DNA of 38,102 bases from an uncultured bacterium (GTDB taxonomy: Bacteria > Planctomycetota > UBA1135 > GCA-002686595), in the NCBI GenBank assembly GCA_937896235.1, contig CALBMX010000090.1, positions 1-38,102 of the forward strand. Reading direction: 5' to 3'. Numbering within the stretch: position 1 is the first letter of the stretch; the number at the start of each line of letters is the position of its first letter. This document shows positions 24,747-32,278 of this stretch, piece after piece. The notes beneath the pieces were generated by a model, which saw only the letters and a program-made list of their open reading frames with translations, was not told where the DNA came from and did not search any database. The position numbers were made by a program, and so were the translations under genes.

Positions 24747-24999
24747 TGGATTCTCAGGGGGGGGAGAGTTAGAACCACGCCATGCACGGGGTTACTCGCT
24801 AGGACAAATCCCACTAGGTGGGGAGGCCTCGTTCGGTTTGCCAGCAGACCATGGTGTGCACCAGAACCAGCACTAGCCAGATTTTTGGAATTTGTGTGTA
24901 GTGGTACGCATTGACCAATGGTGCTGGATGACATAGATTCCGCCCTTCGGGCCTCCGGGGGAGTCTCCGCAAGCAGCTTGAGACTCACAGTAGGTATTA

Positions 25000-25027
25000 T
25001 TGACCTCTCCTAATTACTAGGTATACG
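25000..25027 (+). promoter_or_regulatory. Possible sigma-70-like promoter of the PPK2 gene
   Basis: TTGACC (25000-25005) and TATACG (25022-25027) are separated by 16 bases, in a locally AT-rich patch. Transcription would start near 25033, at or after the first in-frame start codon (TTG, 25031). If real, the protein would begin further in, for example at TTG 25079 or GTG 25103. Confidence 0.3.
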
Positions 25028-25030
25028 AAA

Positions 25031-25933
25031 TTGGTTCCAAACTCCCACAGGCCTGACGCAAAAGACGGAATACCCGATTTGAAGGGCCCGCGCGAATTTG
25101 TGGACTCAGAAAGTAAGCGCGATTGGAAGGAGGGTAGCGGACTAGACTACTTCCGGGACCCACACTACCCCTACTCGGACACCATCAGCATCCAGGACTT
25201 CTTCAGGGCCAAGTACACCCTGCAGGTCGAGTTGGTCAAGCTGCAGAACTGGATCGTGGAAAGAGGTCTGAAGGTCTTGTGCATCTTTGAGGGGCGCGAC
25301 ACCGCGGGAAAAGGAAGCACCATCCAGTGCTTTACAGAGCACCTCAATCCACGCGGAGCGCGCGTCGTTGCTCTCGACAAGCCCTCTACTCGAGAGAGAG
25401 GTCAATGGTACTTCCAGCGCTACGTCAAACATCTACCCGCCGCGGGGGAGATCGTCTTCTTTGACCGCTCCTGGTACAACCGAGCTGGTGTCGAGAAGGT
25501 GATGGGGTTCTGCAGCCAAGAGGAGTATTGGCAGTTCGTAAAGCATGTCCCCCTGTTCGAGAACATGCTGGCCGAGACCGGTACTCAAATTTTCAAGTTC
25601 TACCTCTCGATCAGTAAGGAAGAGCAAGCGCTGCGACTTCATGAGCGAGTGGTCAACCCTCTCAAGAGCTGGAAGTTCTCCTTGGTTGATCAAGAGGCGC
25701 AAGGCCGATGGGACGCCTACACGGACGCGAAGGAAGAGACCTTCCGCCGGACCGACACAGCCAATGCACCCTGGACGATCATCAAGGCCGACGATCGCCT
25801 GCGAGCACGCCTCGAGGCGATACGCTCCGTGCTAACTCGAATCGACTACCCGGACAAGTGCGTCGACGAGATCGGCGAAGTCGATTCGGACTTGGTCGCG
25901 GTTGCGAACCATATCTATCGGCCCCTACCCTAA
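25031..25933 (+). CDS. ppk2: Polyphosphate kinase 2 (PPK2 family)
   Basis: A 300-residue cytosolic P-loop kinase. The Walker A block is FEGRDTAGKGSTI, followed by the PPK2-typical LNPRGARVVALDKPSTRERGQWYFQRY, the Walker B/lid block FFDRSWYNRAGVEKVMGF, and PLKSWKFSLVDQEAQGRWDAYTDA. PPK2 enzymes move phosphate between inorganic polyphosphate and nucleotides (GDP/ADP to GTP/ATP or the reverse), so it ties energy and phosphate storage to nucleotide supply; the class cannot be fixed by eye. The start is uncertain: TTG at 25031 is the longest choice, with TTG 25079 and GTG 25103 in frame downstream. A 6-bp hairpin follows the stop. It lies 178 bases before the rim operon on the same strand, but the hairpin suggests separate transcription. 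Confidence 0.93.
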   Translation: MVPNSHRPDAKDGIPDLKGPREFVDSESKRDWKEGSGLDYFRDPHYPYSDTISIQDFFRAKYTLQVELVKLQNWIVERGLKVLCIFEGRDTAGKGSTIQCFTEHLNPRGARVVALDKPSTRERGQWYFQRYVKHLPAAGEIVFFDRSWYNRAGVEKVMGFCSQEEYWQFVKHVPLFENMLAETGTQIFKFYLSISKEEQALRLHERVVNPLKSWKFSLVDQEAQGRWDAYTDAKEETFRRTDTANAPWTIIKADDRLRARLEAIRSVLTRIDYPDKCVDEIGEVDSDLVAVANHIYRPLP

Positions 25934-25946
25934 ACTTGTTCTACAG

Positions 25947-25961
25947 TCCGGCTGCGCCGGA
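25947..25961 (+). terminator. Short hairpin after the PPK2 gene
   Basis: TCCGGC (25947-25952), loop TGC, GCCGGA (25956-25961), a perfect 6-bp stem 14 bases after the PPK2 stop. There is no T-run directly after it. It probably separates PPK2 from the rim operon. Confidence 0.4.
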
Positions 25962-26111
25962 GAGTGAAGAGCCACCACCTGCACCTCTTAATTCTCGAAA
26001 TGGGTGTATTCCTGCCGCCTGAGGGGTTTATTCGTTCCGATTCAAAGTCAGGTTGAGCATGCTATATGCCGCTAGACACAGCGTCCTGGATTCGAAACCA
26101 AACAATACCCT

Positions 26112-26564
26112 ATGACAAGTCCCAAAATCGCCGGCTGGAGTGAGCGCGTAGACATCATCGATTGGGGCTTCTCTCGGGTTCGAGCAAAGCTCGACACCGG
26201 AGCGAAGACCAGCGCGATCGATGTTGCTCAGTTCGAAATGATTGACGATGATCACGTGCGCTTCGAGGTTGTCTATCGGACCAAACCTATACGCCTAACG
26301 AAGTGGGTCGTATCAAAATGCCACCGTGTCACCAACGTCAAATCCAGTAACGGCCAACCTGAAGAACGGGTCATTTGCCAAGTTCGAATGGCGATCGCAG
26401 GGACTGAATTTGAGACCGAGATAGGCCTCGTTTGCCGAAAGGGAATGCTCTGCAGAATCCTGATCGGAAGGTCGGCCCTAGACGGACGGTTCTTAGTGGA
26501 CTCGTCTCAGAAATATTTGCTCACCACCCCAAGGGCCCCCGCCTCCGCTACGAACCCGTCATGA
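26112..26564 (+). CDS. rimB: RimB-type retropepsin-like aspartic protease
   Basis: A 150-residue protein of the family long annotated 'ATP-dependent zinc protease' and now placed with retropepsin-like aspartic proteases (COG4067/RimB). The N-terminal block KIAGWSERVDI is followed by VRAKLDTGAKTSAI with catalytic Asp28; like retroviral proteases it would act as a dimer. ILIGRSALDGRFLVD near the C-terminus matches the family's second conserved block. In Pseudomonas RimB trims glutamate tails added to ribosomal protein S6 by RimK. It is the first gene of a tight operon: its TGA overlaps the rimK ATG (ATGA, 26561-26564). No signal peptide is present, so it is cytosolic. Confidence 0.92.
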   Translation: MTSPKIAGWSERVDIIDWGFSRVRAKLDTGAKTSAIDVAQFEMIDDDHVRFEVVYRTKPIRLTKWVVSKCHRVTNVKSSNGQPEERVICQVRMAIAGTEFETEIGLVCRKGMLCRILIGRSALDGRFLVDSSQKYLLTTPRAPASATNPS

Positions 26565-27769
26565 AATTAGGAATTCTCTCCACCGCTCCCCGTTGCTACA
26601 GCACACGTCGGCTCCAGCAAGCCGCCGAGGAGCGCGGGCACAAGGTGAAAATCCTCAACACGCTTCGTTTCACTCTTAATCTGGAAGAGGGCGAACCCGA
26701 CCTGTTCTTCCGCTCCAAGCGATTGGGCTATTACGACGCAATCTTGCCCAGAATCGGAGCGTCGATCTCCTATTTCGGGACGGCAGTCGTGCGTCAGTTC
26801 GAACAGATGGATGTCTACACGCCGAACACGGCAAATGGCATCATGAACTCGCGCGACAAGCTCCGCTCAACGCAGATCCTCAGCCGCCACGACATCGGTA
26901 TCCCCCATACCACATTTGTTCGTGACAGGGCCGACGTACTTCCCGCGATCGAACGGCTGGGGGGCGCTCCCGTCGTGATCAAGATTCTGGAGGGCACACA
27001 AGGCGTCGGCGTCATCCTTGCCGAAACAACCAAGGTTGCGGAGGCCATCATCGAGACCCTCCAGCACTCAAAGCAGAACGTCCTTGTTCAAAAATTCATT
27101 CGAGAGAGCAAGGGAAAAGACATCCGTGCATTTGTGGTCGGAGATACGGTCATCGCTTCTATGAGGCGAGTGGCCCAGGGCGACGAGTTCCGAAGTAACG
27201 TTCATCGCGGAGGCAAAACGGAGCCGGTAAAACTCTCTCCTGAATACATGGAGACGGCTGTACGCGCGGCGCAGATCATGGGATTGCGAGTTGCTGGCGT
27301 CGATATGCTCGAGGGGGATGACGGTCCCCAAGTCATGGAGGTCAACTCTTCGCCAGGCCTAGAGGGTATCGAGGGGGCGACGGGACTCGACATCGCGGGT
27401 GCAATCATTGATTACATGGCCAGCCAGGTCAACTTTCCAGAGATCGACGTACGCCAACGCTTGACGGTATCGCCTGGAGTGGGTGTTGCCGAGATTGTCA
27501 TTCCCGAGGGGTCAGAGCTCGTTGGAAAGACCATCATGGAGTCCGGCCTCAAAGACCGCGAGTTCACGGTGCTAAATGTCCATCGCGGCATCACTGTCAT
27601 TTCAAATCCGAATGGCGCACGAGTTCTTGAGTCTGATGACAGGTTGCTTTGCTACGGCAAGCTCGATGCGATGCGAGACCTGATCCCCATGAAGAAACAG
27701 CGGAAGCGAAAGGCCAAAGCTAAAAAGCTTGACCCGCAGCTGATCCAGGATCTTGGAGCCGTCGAATGA
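26561..27769 (+). CDS. rimK: RimK-type ATP-grasp ligase with C-terminal RCK_C/TrkA_C domain
   Basis: The frame is open from 26432, but ATG 26561 sits in an ATGA overlap with rimB and begins MKLGILSTAPRCYSTRRL, the usual RimK N-terminus. The protein has 402 residues. The ATP-grasp fold covers about 1-290 (PVVIKILEGTQGVGVILAE for ATP binding, GKDIRAFVVGD, VMEVNSSPGLEGIEG with metal ligands). RimK adds glutamate to the C-terminus of ribosomal protein S6 or makes poly-glutamate. E. coli RimK has about 300 residues; here about 306-372 (VAEIVIPEGSELVGKTIMES to DRLLCYGKLDAMRDLI) match the RCK_C/TrkA_C ligand-binding domain of ion-channel regulators, followed by a Lys/Arg-rich tail (MKKQRKRKAKAKK). 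The extra domain suggests control by a small ligand and the tail binding to RNA or the ribosome. Confidence 0.93.
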   Translation: MKLGILSTAPRCYSTRRLQQAAEERGHKVKILNTLRFTLNLEEGEPDLFFRSKRLGYYDAILPRIGASISYFGTAVVRQFEQMDVYTPNTANGIMNSRDKLRSTQILSRHDIGIPHTTFVRDRADVLPAIERLGGAPVVIKILEGTQGVGVILAETTKVAEAIIETLQHSKQNVLVQKFIRESKGKDIRAFVVGDTVIASMRRVAQGDEFRSNVHRGGKTEPVKLSPEYMETAVRAAQIMGLRVAGVDMLEGDDGPQVMEVNSSPGLEGIEGATGLDIAGAIIDYMASQVNFPEIDVRQRLTVSPGVGVAEIVIPEGSELVGKTIMESGLKDREFTVLNVHRGITVISNPNGARVLESDDRLLCYGKLDAMRDLIPMKKQRKRKAKAKKLDPQLIQDLGAVE

Positions 27770-28854
27770 CCACCAACAGCAAGATTCAAGACTGGTTTGG
27801 AGTTGAGGTCGCACCTGGCGAATCCACATCTCTGTCAATCGTCATCTCGGAGGGGTACTCCGGAACCGAGGTCTCTATCCCCATCTATGTTTGGCGAGGT
27901 CAGGCTGATGGGCCAACGGTCGCCATCACCGCCGCCGTTCATGGCGACGAGATCAACGGCACGGGGACGATCCGCCATATCATCAGGGAGCGCCCATTCG
28001 TGCTCGAAGCGGGAACGCTCATCCTCGTCCCGGTAGTCAACATGCTGGGGTTTGAGCGGCACTCCAGGTACCTACCGGATCGCAGAGACCTCAACCGAAG
28101 TTTCCCCGGGACCCCCGATGGAAGTCTTGCGAGTCGGATGGCTCATTCGTTTTTCAATCAGATCATTCTGCATAGCCAGTTCTGTATCGACCTTCATTCA
28201 GCGGCTATTCGACGGACCAACTTCCCCAACATTCGCGCGGACATGACCGATGCGCGGGTTGCGGATTTGGCACGCGCTTTTGGATCGACGGTCATTATCA
28301 ATTCCAAAGGGCACAAGGGCACGATGAGAGCAACTGCTTGCAAAGCCGGCTGCCCAACGATTGTCCTTGAGGCAGGCGAAGTGTGGAAGGTGGAGCCCGG
28401 AGTCGTGGAGTACTCCGTATGGGGAATCACGAACTGCCTCATACACTTGGGCATGGTGGCGGGAGAGGAGATGGAGCCGGCTTTCCGTATCGAAACCAAA
28501 ACCACAAAATGGATCCGTGCCACTCAAGGCGGCTTCTTGGAATTTCACGTTTCGCCGGGCGACATCATTCAGGCCGATCAGGCCCTCGCGACGAACACGG
28601 ACCTAATGGGTGACATGCAAAACGTCATCCTGGCTCCGCGTGATGGGGTTGTGATTGGAATGACCACGCTGCCCTCCGTTGCGCCTGGCGACCCGATTTG
28701 CCACTTGGCCTATCCCCGCAAGGGCGAGCTGAAGAAAATCACCAAGGCTGTCAATAAGCTCGACGATGACTCTCTACATGTTCGCCTCCGTGAAGACCTG
28801 TCCCGCAACATTCGAATCACCGACTCCGACAGTTTTCCAATGGATCATGGCTAA
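27766..28854 (+). CDS. Succinylglutamate desuccinylase/aspartoacylase family zinc hydrolase
   Basis: A 362-residue AstE/AspA-family carboxypeptidase-fold enzyme. Zinc ligands are His59 and Glu62 in AAVHGDEING and His144 in DLHSA; substrate-binding Arg111 lies in DLNRSFPG; Glu202 in VLEAGE is a plausible catalytic base. The C-terminal third is a beta-sandwich/barrel-type domain (FLEFHVSPGDIIQADQALA, VILAPRDGVV). Known members cut amide bonds of N-acyl amino acids. No arginine-succinyltransferase pathway genes lie nearby, so AstE function in arginine breakdown is unlikely. It overlaps rimK by ATGA (27766-27769), and this trio is a recurring arrangement in bacteria. A role in removing or recycling RimK-made gamma- or alpha-glutamyl products is an inference. 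A MITE-like element follows the stop. Confidence 0.9.
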   Translation: MTTNSKIQDWFGVEVAPGESTSLSIVISEGYSGTEVSIPIYVWRGQADGPTVAITAAVHGDEINGTGTIRHIIRERPFVLEAGTLILVPVVNMLGFERHSRYLPDRRDLNRSFPGTPDGSLASRMAHSFFNQIILHSQFCIDLHSAAIRRTNFPNIRADMTDARVADLARAFGSTVIINSKGHKGTMRATACKAGCPTIVLEAGEVWKVEPGVVEYSVWGITNCLIHLGMVAGEEMEPAFRIETKTTKWIRATQGGFLEFHVSPGDIIQADQALATNTDLMGDMQNVILAPRDGVVIGMTTLPSVAPGDPICHLAYPRKGELKKITKAVNKLDDDSLHVRLREDLSRNIRITDSDSFPMDHG

Positions 28855-28886
28855 CCTTGGCTTGTGGAGCCCCCTACGGAGAGGCC

Positions 28887-29009
28887 TAGCAGCCCGTTGA
28901 AAAAGCGCCGTCGGGAGACAAAGCCCCCTTTGAGCACGGCTCGACCCTGACCGACGCTGCAGGGTCGAAGAGGGCGAAGTCGAGTAGGCCCTTTAGCGAC
29001 GGGCTGCTA
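28887..29009. repeat. MITE-like element with terminal inverted repeats and internal hairpin
   Basis: The ends are TAGCAGCCCGT (28887-28897) and ACGGGCTGCTA (28999-29009), perfect 11-base inverted repeats with partial matching further in (TGAAAAAG against CGCTAAAG). The outer TA on both sides could be a TA target duplication as made by IS630/Tc1-type transposases. Inside, TCGACCCTG (28941-28949) and CAGGGTCGA (28960-28968) form a perfect 9-bp hairpin. It encodes nothing. It may be a nonautonomous element or a structured terminator for the rim operon, whose stop is 33 bases upstream. Confidence 0.6.
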
Positions 29010-29088
29010 AGTCACTAATACCAAAGCTCGGAGATCGACACCTCTCGTCACTAGGTCTGCACCTCTACCTCTCTATTGACTCTCAACC

Positions 29089-29826
29089 GTGTCCACCTCG
29101 GCAACAATCCCAAAGCTGATCCGAAACGCCCATGGGGAGAGAATCGCTTTTTCGTTTGTCGCCGGAGAGCCGGAGAGCCGCGAGCTGATCGTGATTGGTC
29201 ATGGCGTAACTTCGGATAAGGAGCGCCCCTGGTCGGAGGGCCTCAGCACTCGACTAGCCGAGTCTGGTGTGGCCTCACTTCGAATCGCATGGTCGGGTAA
29301 TGGCGACTCCGAGGGTTCCTTTGCTGATTCCACGGTCACCAAAGAGGTTGCGGACTTAGGTGCGGTGCTTGATGCATTGGATCCGGCATGGCGAGTGAGC
29401 TTCGTCGGCCACAGCATGGGAGCGACCGTCGGTGTGCTCACGGCCGCCGGGGATCGACGCATCCACAGGTTGGTGTCGCTCGCTGGCCTAGTGCACACCA
29501 AAGAATTTATGGAGCGCTACTTTGGGCACCTGAGCGTCGGGGACTTCATGCTTGGAAAGCCACATTGCCCGCTCAGCAATCAGCTTGTGGAGGACCTCCA
29601 CTCCATCGAGACGGTAGTGCACAAGGCACAAGAGATCCATGTGCCATGGCTGATCGTCCATGGGACGAGTGACACCGTAATCCCCATTGGGCACTCTCGA
29701 GACATGATGACCGTCGCCGAAAGTGCCGAACTGGTCGAGCTACCAAACGTCGACCATTCGTTTACGGGGAAGGGCCTTGCACAGCTAGCCAATGCAGTGG
29801 TGCCTTGGCTACTCCGCCCCAATTAG
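29089..29826 (+). CDS. Alpha/beta hydrolase, serine esterase/acyltransferase-like
   Basis: A 245-residue cytosolic alpha/beta hydrolase with GTG start. Visible elements are the oxyanion-side IVIGHGVTSDK, the nucleophile elbow GHSMGA (Ser109), the acid in HGTSDTVIP (about Asp199) and the His in NVDHSFTG (about His226). Its cap is short. It resembles the small lysophospholipase/BAAT-like hydrolases annotated as 'alpha/beta fold hydrolase'; the substrate is unknown. It follows the MITE-like element, so it is probably not part of the rim operon. Confidence 0.9.
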   Translation: MSTSATIPKLIRNAHGERIAFSFVAGEPESRELIVIGHGVTSDKERPWSEGLSTRLAESGVASLRIAWSGNGDSEGSFADSTVTKEVADLGAVLDALDPAWRVSFVGHSMGATVGVLTAAGDRRIHRLVSLAGLVHTKEFMERYFGHLSVGDFMLGKPHCPLSNQLVEDLHSIETVVHKAQEIHVPWLIVHGTSDTVIPIGHSRDMMTVAESAELVELPNVDHSFTGKGLAQLANAVVPWLLRPN

Positions 29827-30207
29827 GCGATCAAGTTCGGATTCGATCCAGGCGAGAGAGCCCCTGGTGTCAGGATAGTTGCGGCCTCCCCTCGTTCCAT
29901 CCGCTGCCTCTTTTAATTTGAAAGGGGAGCCGCGCGAAGCCTGGCCCAAGCAGGCTGAGGCGTAGCGCGGCGGTCCAGGGCCTACCCCGGGGCTATGGAA
30001 GAGAGACTCCGTTGAGAAATCCCGTCTTGCATCCACCCATATGGAGTTCCTCGCACCGGCTATCCGACTCGCCTGGAGAGACTCCACTCGCCGCCAATCG
30101 CCCCTCTGCGCAACGGCGAGACCAACGGCTCATCCTCTCCATCACATTTGAATCGTCGCGACGAGTGGGCCGCTAGAAGCTCCGGGGGGACGATGCTTCG
30201 GCAGAGA
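29827..30207. other. Gap with a two-part stem structure, no convincing gene
   Basis: The 381 bases hold nested inverted repeats: GCCGCGC (29929-29935) with GCGCGGC (29965-29971), and inside them AGCCTG (29938-29943) with CAGGCT (29951-29956). The structure could be a terminator for the hydrolase gene or part of a small RNA. A 92-residue minus-strand frame overlaps the hydrolase end; it lacks a ribosome binding site and recognisable content, so I do not call it. Confidence 0.35.
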
Positions 30208-30435
30208 TCACTCTGCGCGAGCGTCCACCGTCGGACCGTACTCGCGATCGAAACGAATACGCAACAGGTGGGGCCGACAACAGACTGGGCAGTCCTCTAC
30301 GTATTCCTGCACTTCGCCAGCGTGCTCGTCGACGGGAATCACGATCTCCTCTCCACACGATTGGCACACGTAGCTCGCCTCGTCGTTAAAATCGGGATTG
30401 AGCTCGTCAGAGAGGTCTTCGTCTGTTTCAAACAT
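30208..30435 (-). CDS. CPXCG motif-containing cysteine-rich (zinc-ribbon) protein
   Basis: A 75-residue protein starting at ATG 30435. Its acidic N-terminus is followed by CQSC (24-27) and CPVC (49-52), joined by EEIVIPVDEHAGEVQEYVED; this is the layout of the small Cys_rich_CPXG family (PF14255), with CPVCCRP as the second knuckle. The four cysteines should bind one zinc. The family is widespread and conserved, function unknown. It stands alone, divergent from the phosphodiesterase-family lipoprotein gene at 30651. Confidence 0.9.
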   Translation of the reverse strand: MFETDEDLSDELNPDFNDEASYVCQSCGEEIVIPVDEHAGEVQEYVEDCPVCCRPHLLRIRFDREYGPTVDARAE

Positions 30436-30650
30436 CAACTCAGTGTAATCGGAAAACCCCTCGTAGAGGGTGGCCCGAGTTCGCTCGATTTACATCGGCG
30501 CCGCATGCCGAGTCGTGGACCTTGTGAACGGGATCGATGGGCCGACACGGGGCAAAGGCGACCCGCATCCACCAGTCTATCCACGACGAACCTAACCAAG
30601 ATTCCCGCGAATCGTGCGACCTGGCATTTGGGGCGTATTAGGATCCCCGA

Positions 30651-31616
30651 ATGACTTCGTCCTTTTTTCGTGCGGCACTCGCTGCGACCGCCTTGCTGGG
30701 GGTGTGCTCGTGCGCCGCGCCGTCGGGTTCTCCTGCAGCTCCTCACCCCACGCCCCACGCCCTAATCCTTGGGTTAGACGGGGTTCGGCCTGACGCTTTT
30801 CAAGCGGCCAAAACCCCGCATTTAGATCGGTTGATCGAGGCGGGACTTGTCACATGGGATGCCTTTGCTGGTGGTGCCGATGCGGAGTCCGACCCCACAA
30901 CCCAGGCGACCTCAAGCGGGCCCGGTTGGACGAGTATCCTCACGGGAGTCTGGCACGACCGACATCACGTCGCGGACAATACTTTCCAGGGCGCCGACCT
31001 AGCAAACAACCCTCACTTGTTCGCGCGCATCCGAGCAGTTCGCCCCACCGCGCAACTTGTATCCATCGTCCATTGGGCACCCATCAATGAGCACCTCCTG
31101 CGGCCCTATCCAAGTCAGGCGTCCTTGCTTTTAGAGCCGGGTTCCGATAGCGCGGTTGCAGCCGCAGGTGCGGCCCAAATACGGGACGCCGATCCCGCGG
31201 TCCTCTTCCTCCACTTTGACGAGGTTGATAGCGCAGGGCACAGCTTTGGATACGGCGCTCCTATCGCCGAGTACATCGCCGCCATCGAGCTGGTGGATCT
31301 CCACGTTGGCGTCGTACTGGATGCACTCCAAGAGCGCGAGAGTCGAACGGGAGAGGAGTGGCTCGTCATCGCAACAACGGACCACGGCGGTTTGGGGACA
31401 GGCCACGGCGGCCAGTCCGCAGAGGAACGGACGATTTGGATCACGGCGAAAGGGCCTGGGATTCAGGCCGGTGTTCTGACCCACGGCCCGGGGCACACGA
31501 TTGTAGCCCTCACCGTTCTCGACCACATGGGTGTCCATGTGCCAAGCTCCGAAGGGTTCGCCGACGAGGTACCCTTCGGCCTGCTCACCCGTGACTCCAA
31601 TCCACTCCAGAAGTGA
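30651..31616 (+). CDS. Alkaline-phosphatase-superfamily (type I phosphodiesterase/nucleotide pyrophosphatase) lipoprotein
   Basis: A 321-residue lipoprotein with lipid-acceptor Cys21 (LLGVCSC). The metal-phosphoesterase signature is complete: Asp43 in LILGLDGVRPDAF, nucleophile Thr94 in GPGWTSILTG, FLHFDEVDSAGHSFGYG for the second metal site, ATTDHGG and the final GHGG His. Members cleave phosphodiesters or phosphomonoesters of nucleotides, phospholipids or phosphonates, or act as phosphopentomutase-like enzymes; the layout here fits the nucleotide pyrophosphatase/phosphodiesterase branch. It is anchored outside the cytoplasmic membrane. The downstream YczE-like gene follows directly, possibly overlapping (GTGA at 31613), so the two are likely co-transcribed. 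Confidence 0.9.
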   Translation: MTSSFFRAALAATALLGVCSCAAPSGSPAAPHPTPHALILGLDGVRPDAFQAAKTPHLDRLIEAGLVTWDAFAGGADAESDPTTQATSSGPGWTSILTGVWHDRHHVADNTFQGADLANNPHLFARIRAVRPTAQLVSIVHWAPINEHLLRPYPSQASLLLEPGSDSAVAAAGAAQIRDADPAVLFLHFDEVDSAGHSFGYGAPIAEYIAAIELVDLHVGVVLDALQERESRTGEEWLVIATTDHGGLGTGHGGQSAEERTIWITAKGPGIQAGVLTHGPGHTIVALTVLDHMGVHVPSSEGFADEVPFGLLTRDSNPLQK

Positions 31617-31627
31617 GCCGATCTACC

Positions 31628-32239
31628 ATGCTTCGCCTTTTCGGCACGCGCTTCTTGCGGCTCAACCTTGGGCTCTTCCTCTACGCAGCGGCAGTCGCGA
31701 CAATGCTAGAGGCCAACATCGGGCTCGATCCGTGGACCGCCCTTCACCAGGGCGTGTCAGCGCATCTCGGGATCTCGATTGGACGCGTAACGCAAATCAC
31801 TGGCCTGGGCCTGATCATTCTGTCATGGCTCTTCTTGGCGGTTCGCCCGGGCCTGGGCACCCTGCTCAACATGCTCATCATCGGGCCTTGGCTCGACCTC
31901 CTACGCGAGCAACCTTGGTTTCCAACAGCCACGGGCCCCGTCGGTGGAGCGCTCCAGTTTCTTTGCGGAATCCTCATCATGGGATTTGCGACAGCCGTGT
32001 ATATCGGAGCGCGCTTTGGCGCGGGGCCGAGAGACGGATTTGCGATGGGCCTAGCACATCGAGTCAAGCGCAGCTTGCGAACCACACGTGTCGCTGTAGA
32101 GTTGTGCGTTCTCGCGTTTGGTTTTGCGCTTGGAGGATCGATCGGTTGGGGCACCCTGCTCTTCGCGGTGACGATGGGACCTGTGATGCAGGCGTCACTT
32201 CGGATATTCCACGTCTCCAAAGATCCCTCCCCGCGCTGA
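31628..32239 (+). CDS. YczE/YyaS/YitT-family membrane protein
   Basis: ATG 31628 gives 203 residues; a GTG at 31613 overlapping the previous stop (GTGA) would add five. The protein has five or six membrane helices and the conserved NIGLDPWTALHQGVSAHLGISIGRV block, then GARFGAGPRDGFAMGL, both characteristic of the YczE-type proteins (COG2364). Function is unknown, though a transport role is usually assumed. It follows the phosphodiesterase lipoprotein gene without a gap, suggesting a shared transcript ending at the hairpin at 32260-32275. Confidence 0.88.
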   Translation: MLRLFGTRFLRLNLGLFLYAAAVATMLEANIGLDPWTALHQGVSAHLGISIGRVTQITGLGLIILSWLFLAVRPGLGTLLNMLIIGPWLDLLREQPWFPTATGPVGGALQFLCGILIMGFATAVYIGARFGAGPRDGFAMGLAHRVKRSLRTTRVAVELCVLAFGFALGGSIGWGTLLFAVTMGPVMQASLRIFHVSKDPSPR

Positions 32240-32259
32240 CGCGAAGACCACAAGATACT

Positions 32260-32275
32260 AGGCCCCACCGGGCCT
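32260..32275. terminator. Shared hairpin between convergent genes
   Basis: AGGCCC (32260-32265), loop CACC, GGGCCT (32270-32275), a perfect 6-bp stem in the 39-base gap between the YczE-like gene and the O-methyltransferase gene. It could terminate transcripts from both sides. Confidence 0.5.
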
Positions 32276-32278
32276 CGC

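Noticed and set aside
24810..24822. Small palindrome CCCAC-TAG-GTGGG between threonine synthase and PPK2 genes
   Set aside because: It could be an operator, but a 5-bp repeat in GC-rich DNA is expected by chance and no second copy was seen.
29809..30087. 92-residue minus-strand frame overlapping the end of the alpha/beta hydrolase gene
   Set aside because: GTG start without ribosome binding site, no recognisable content, and it overlaps the end of a convergent well-supported gene.
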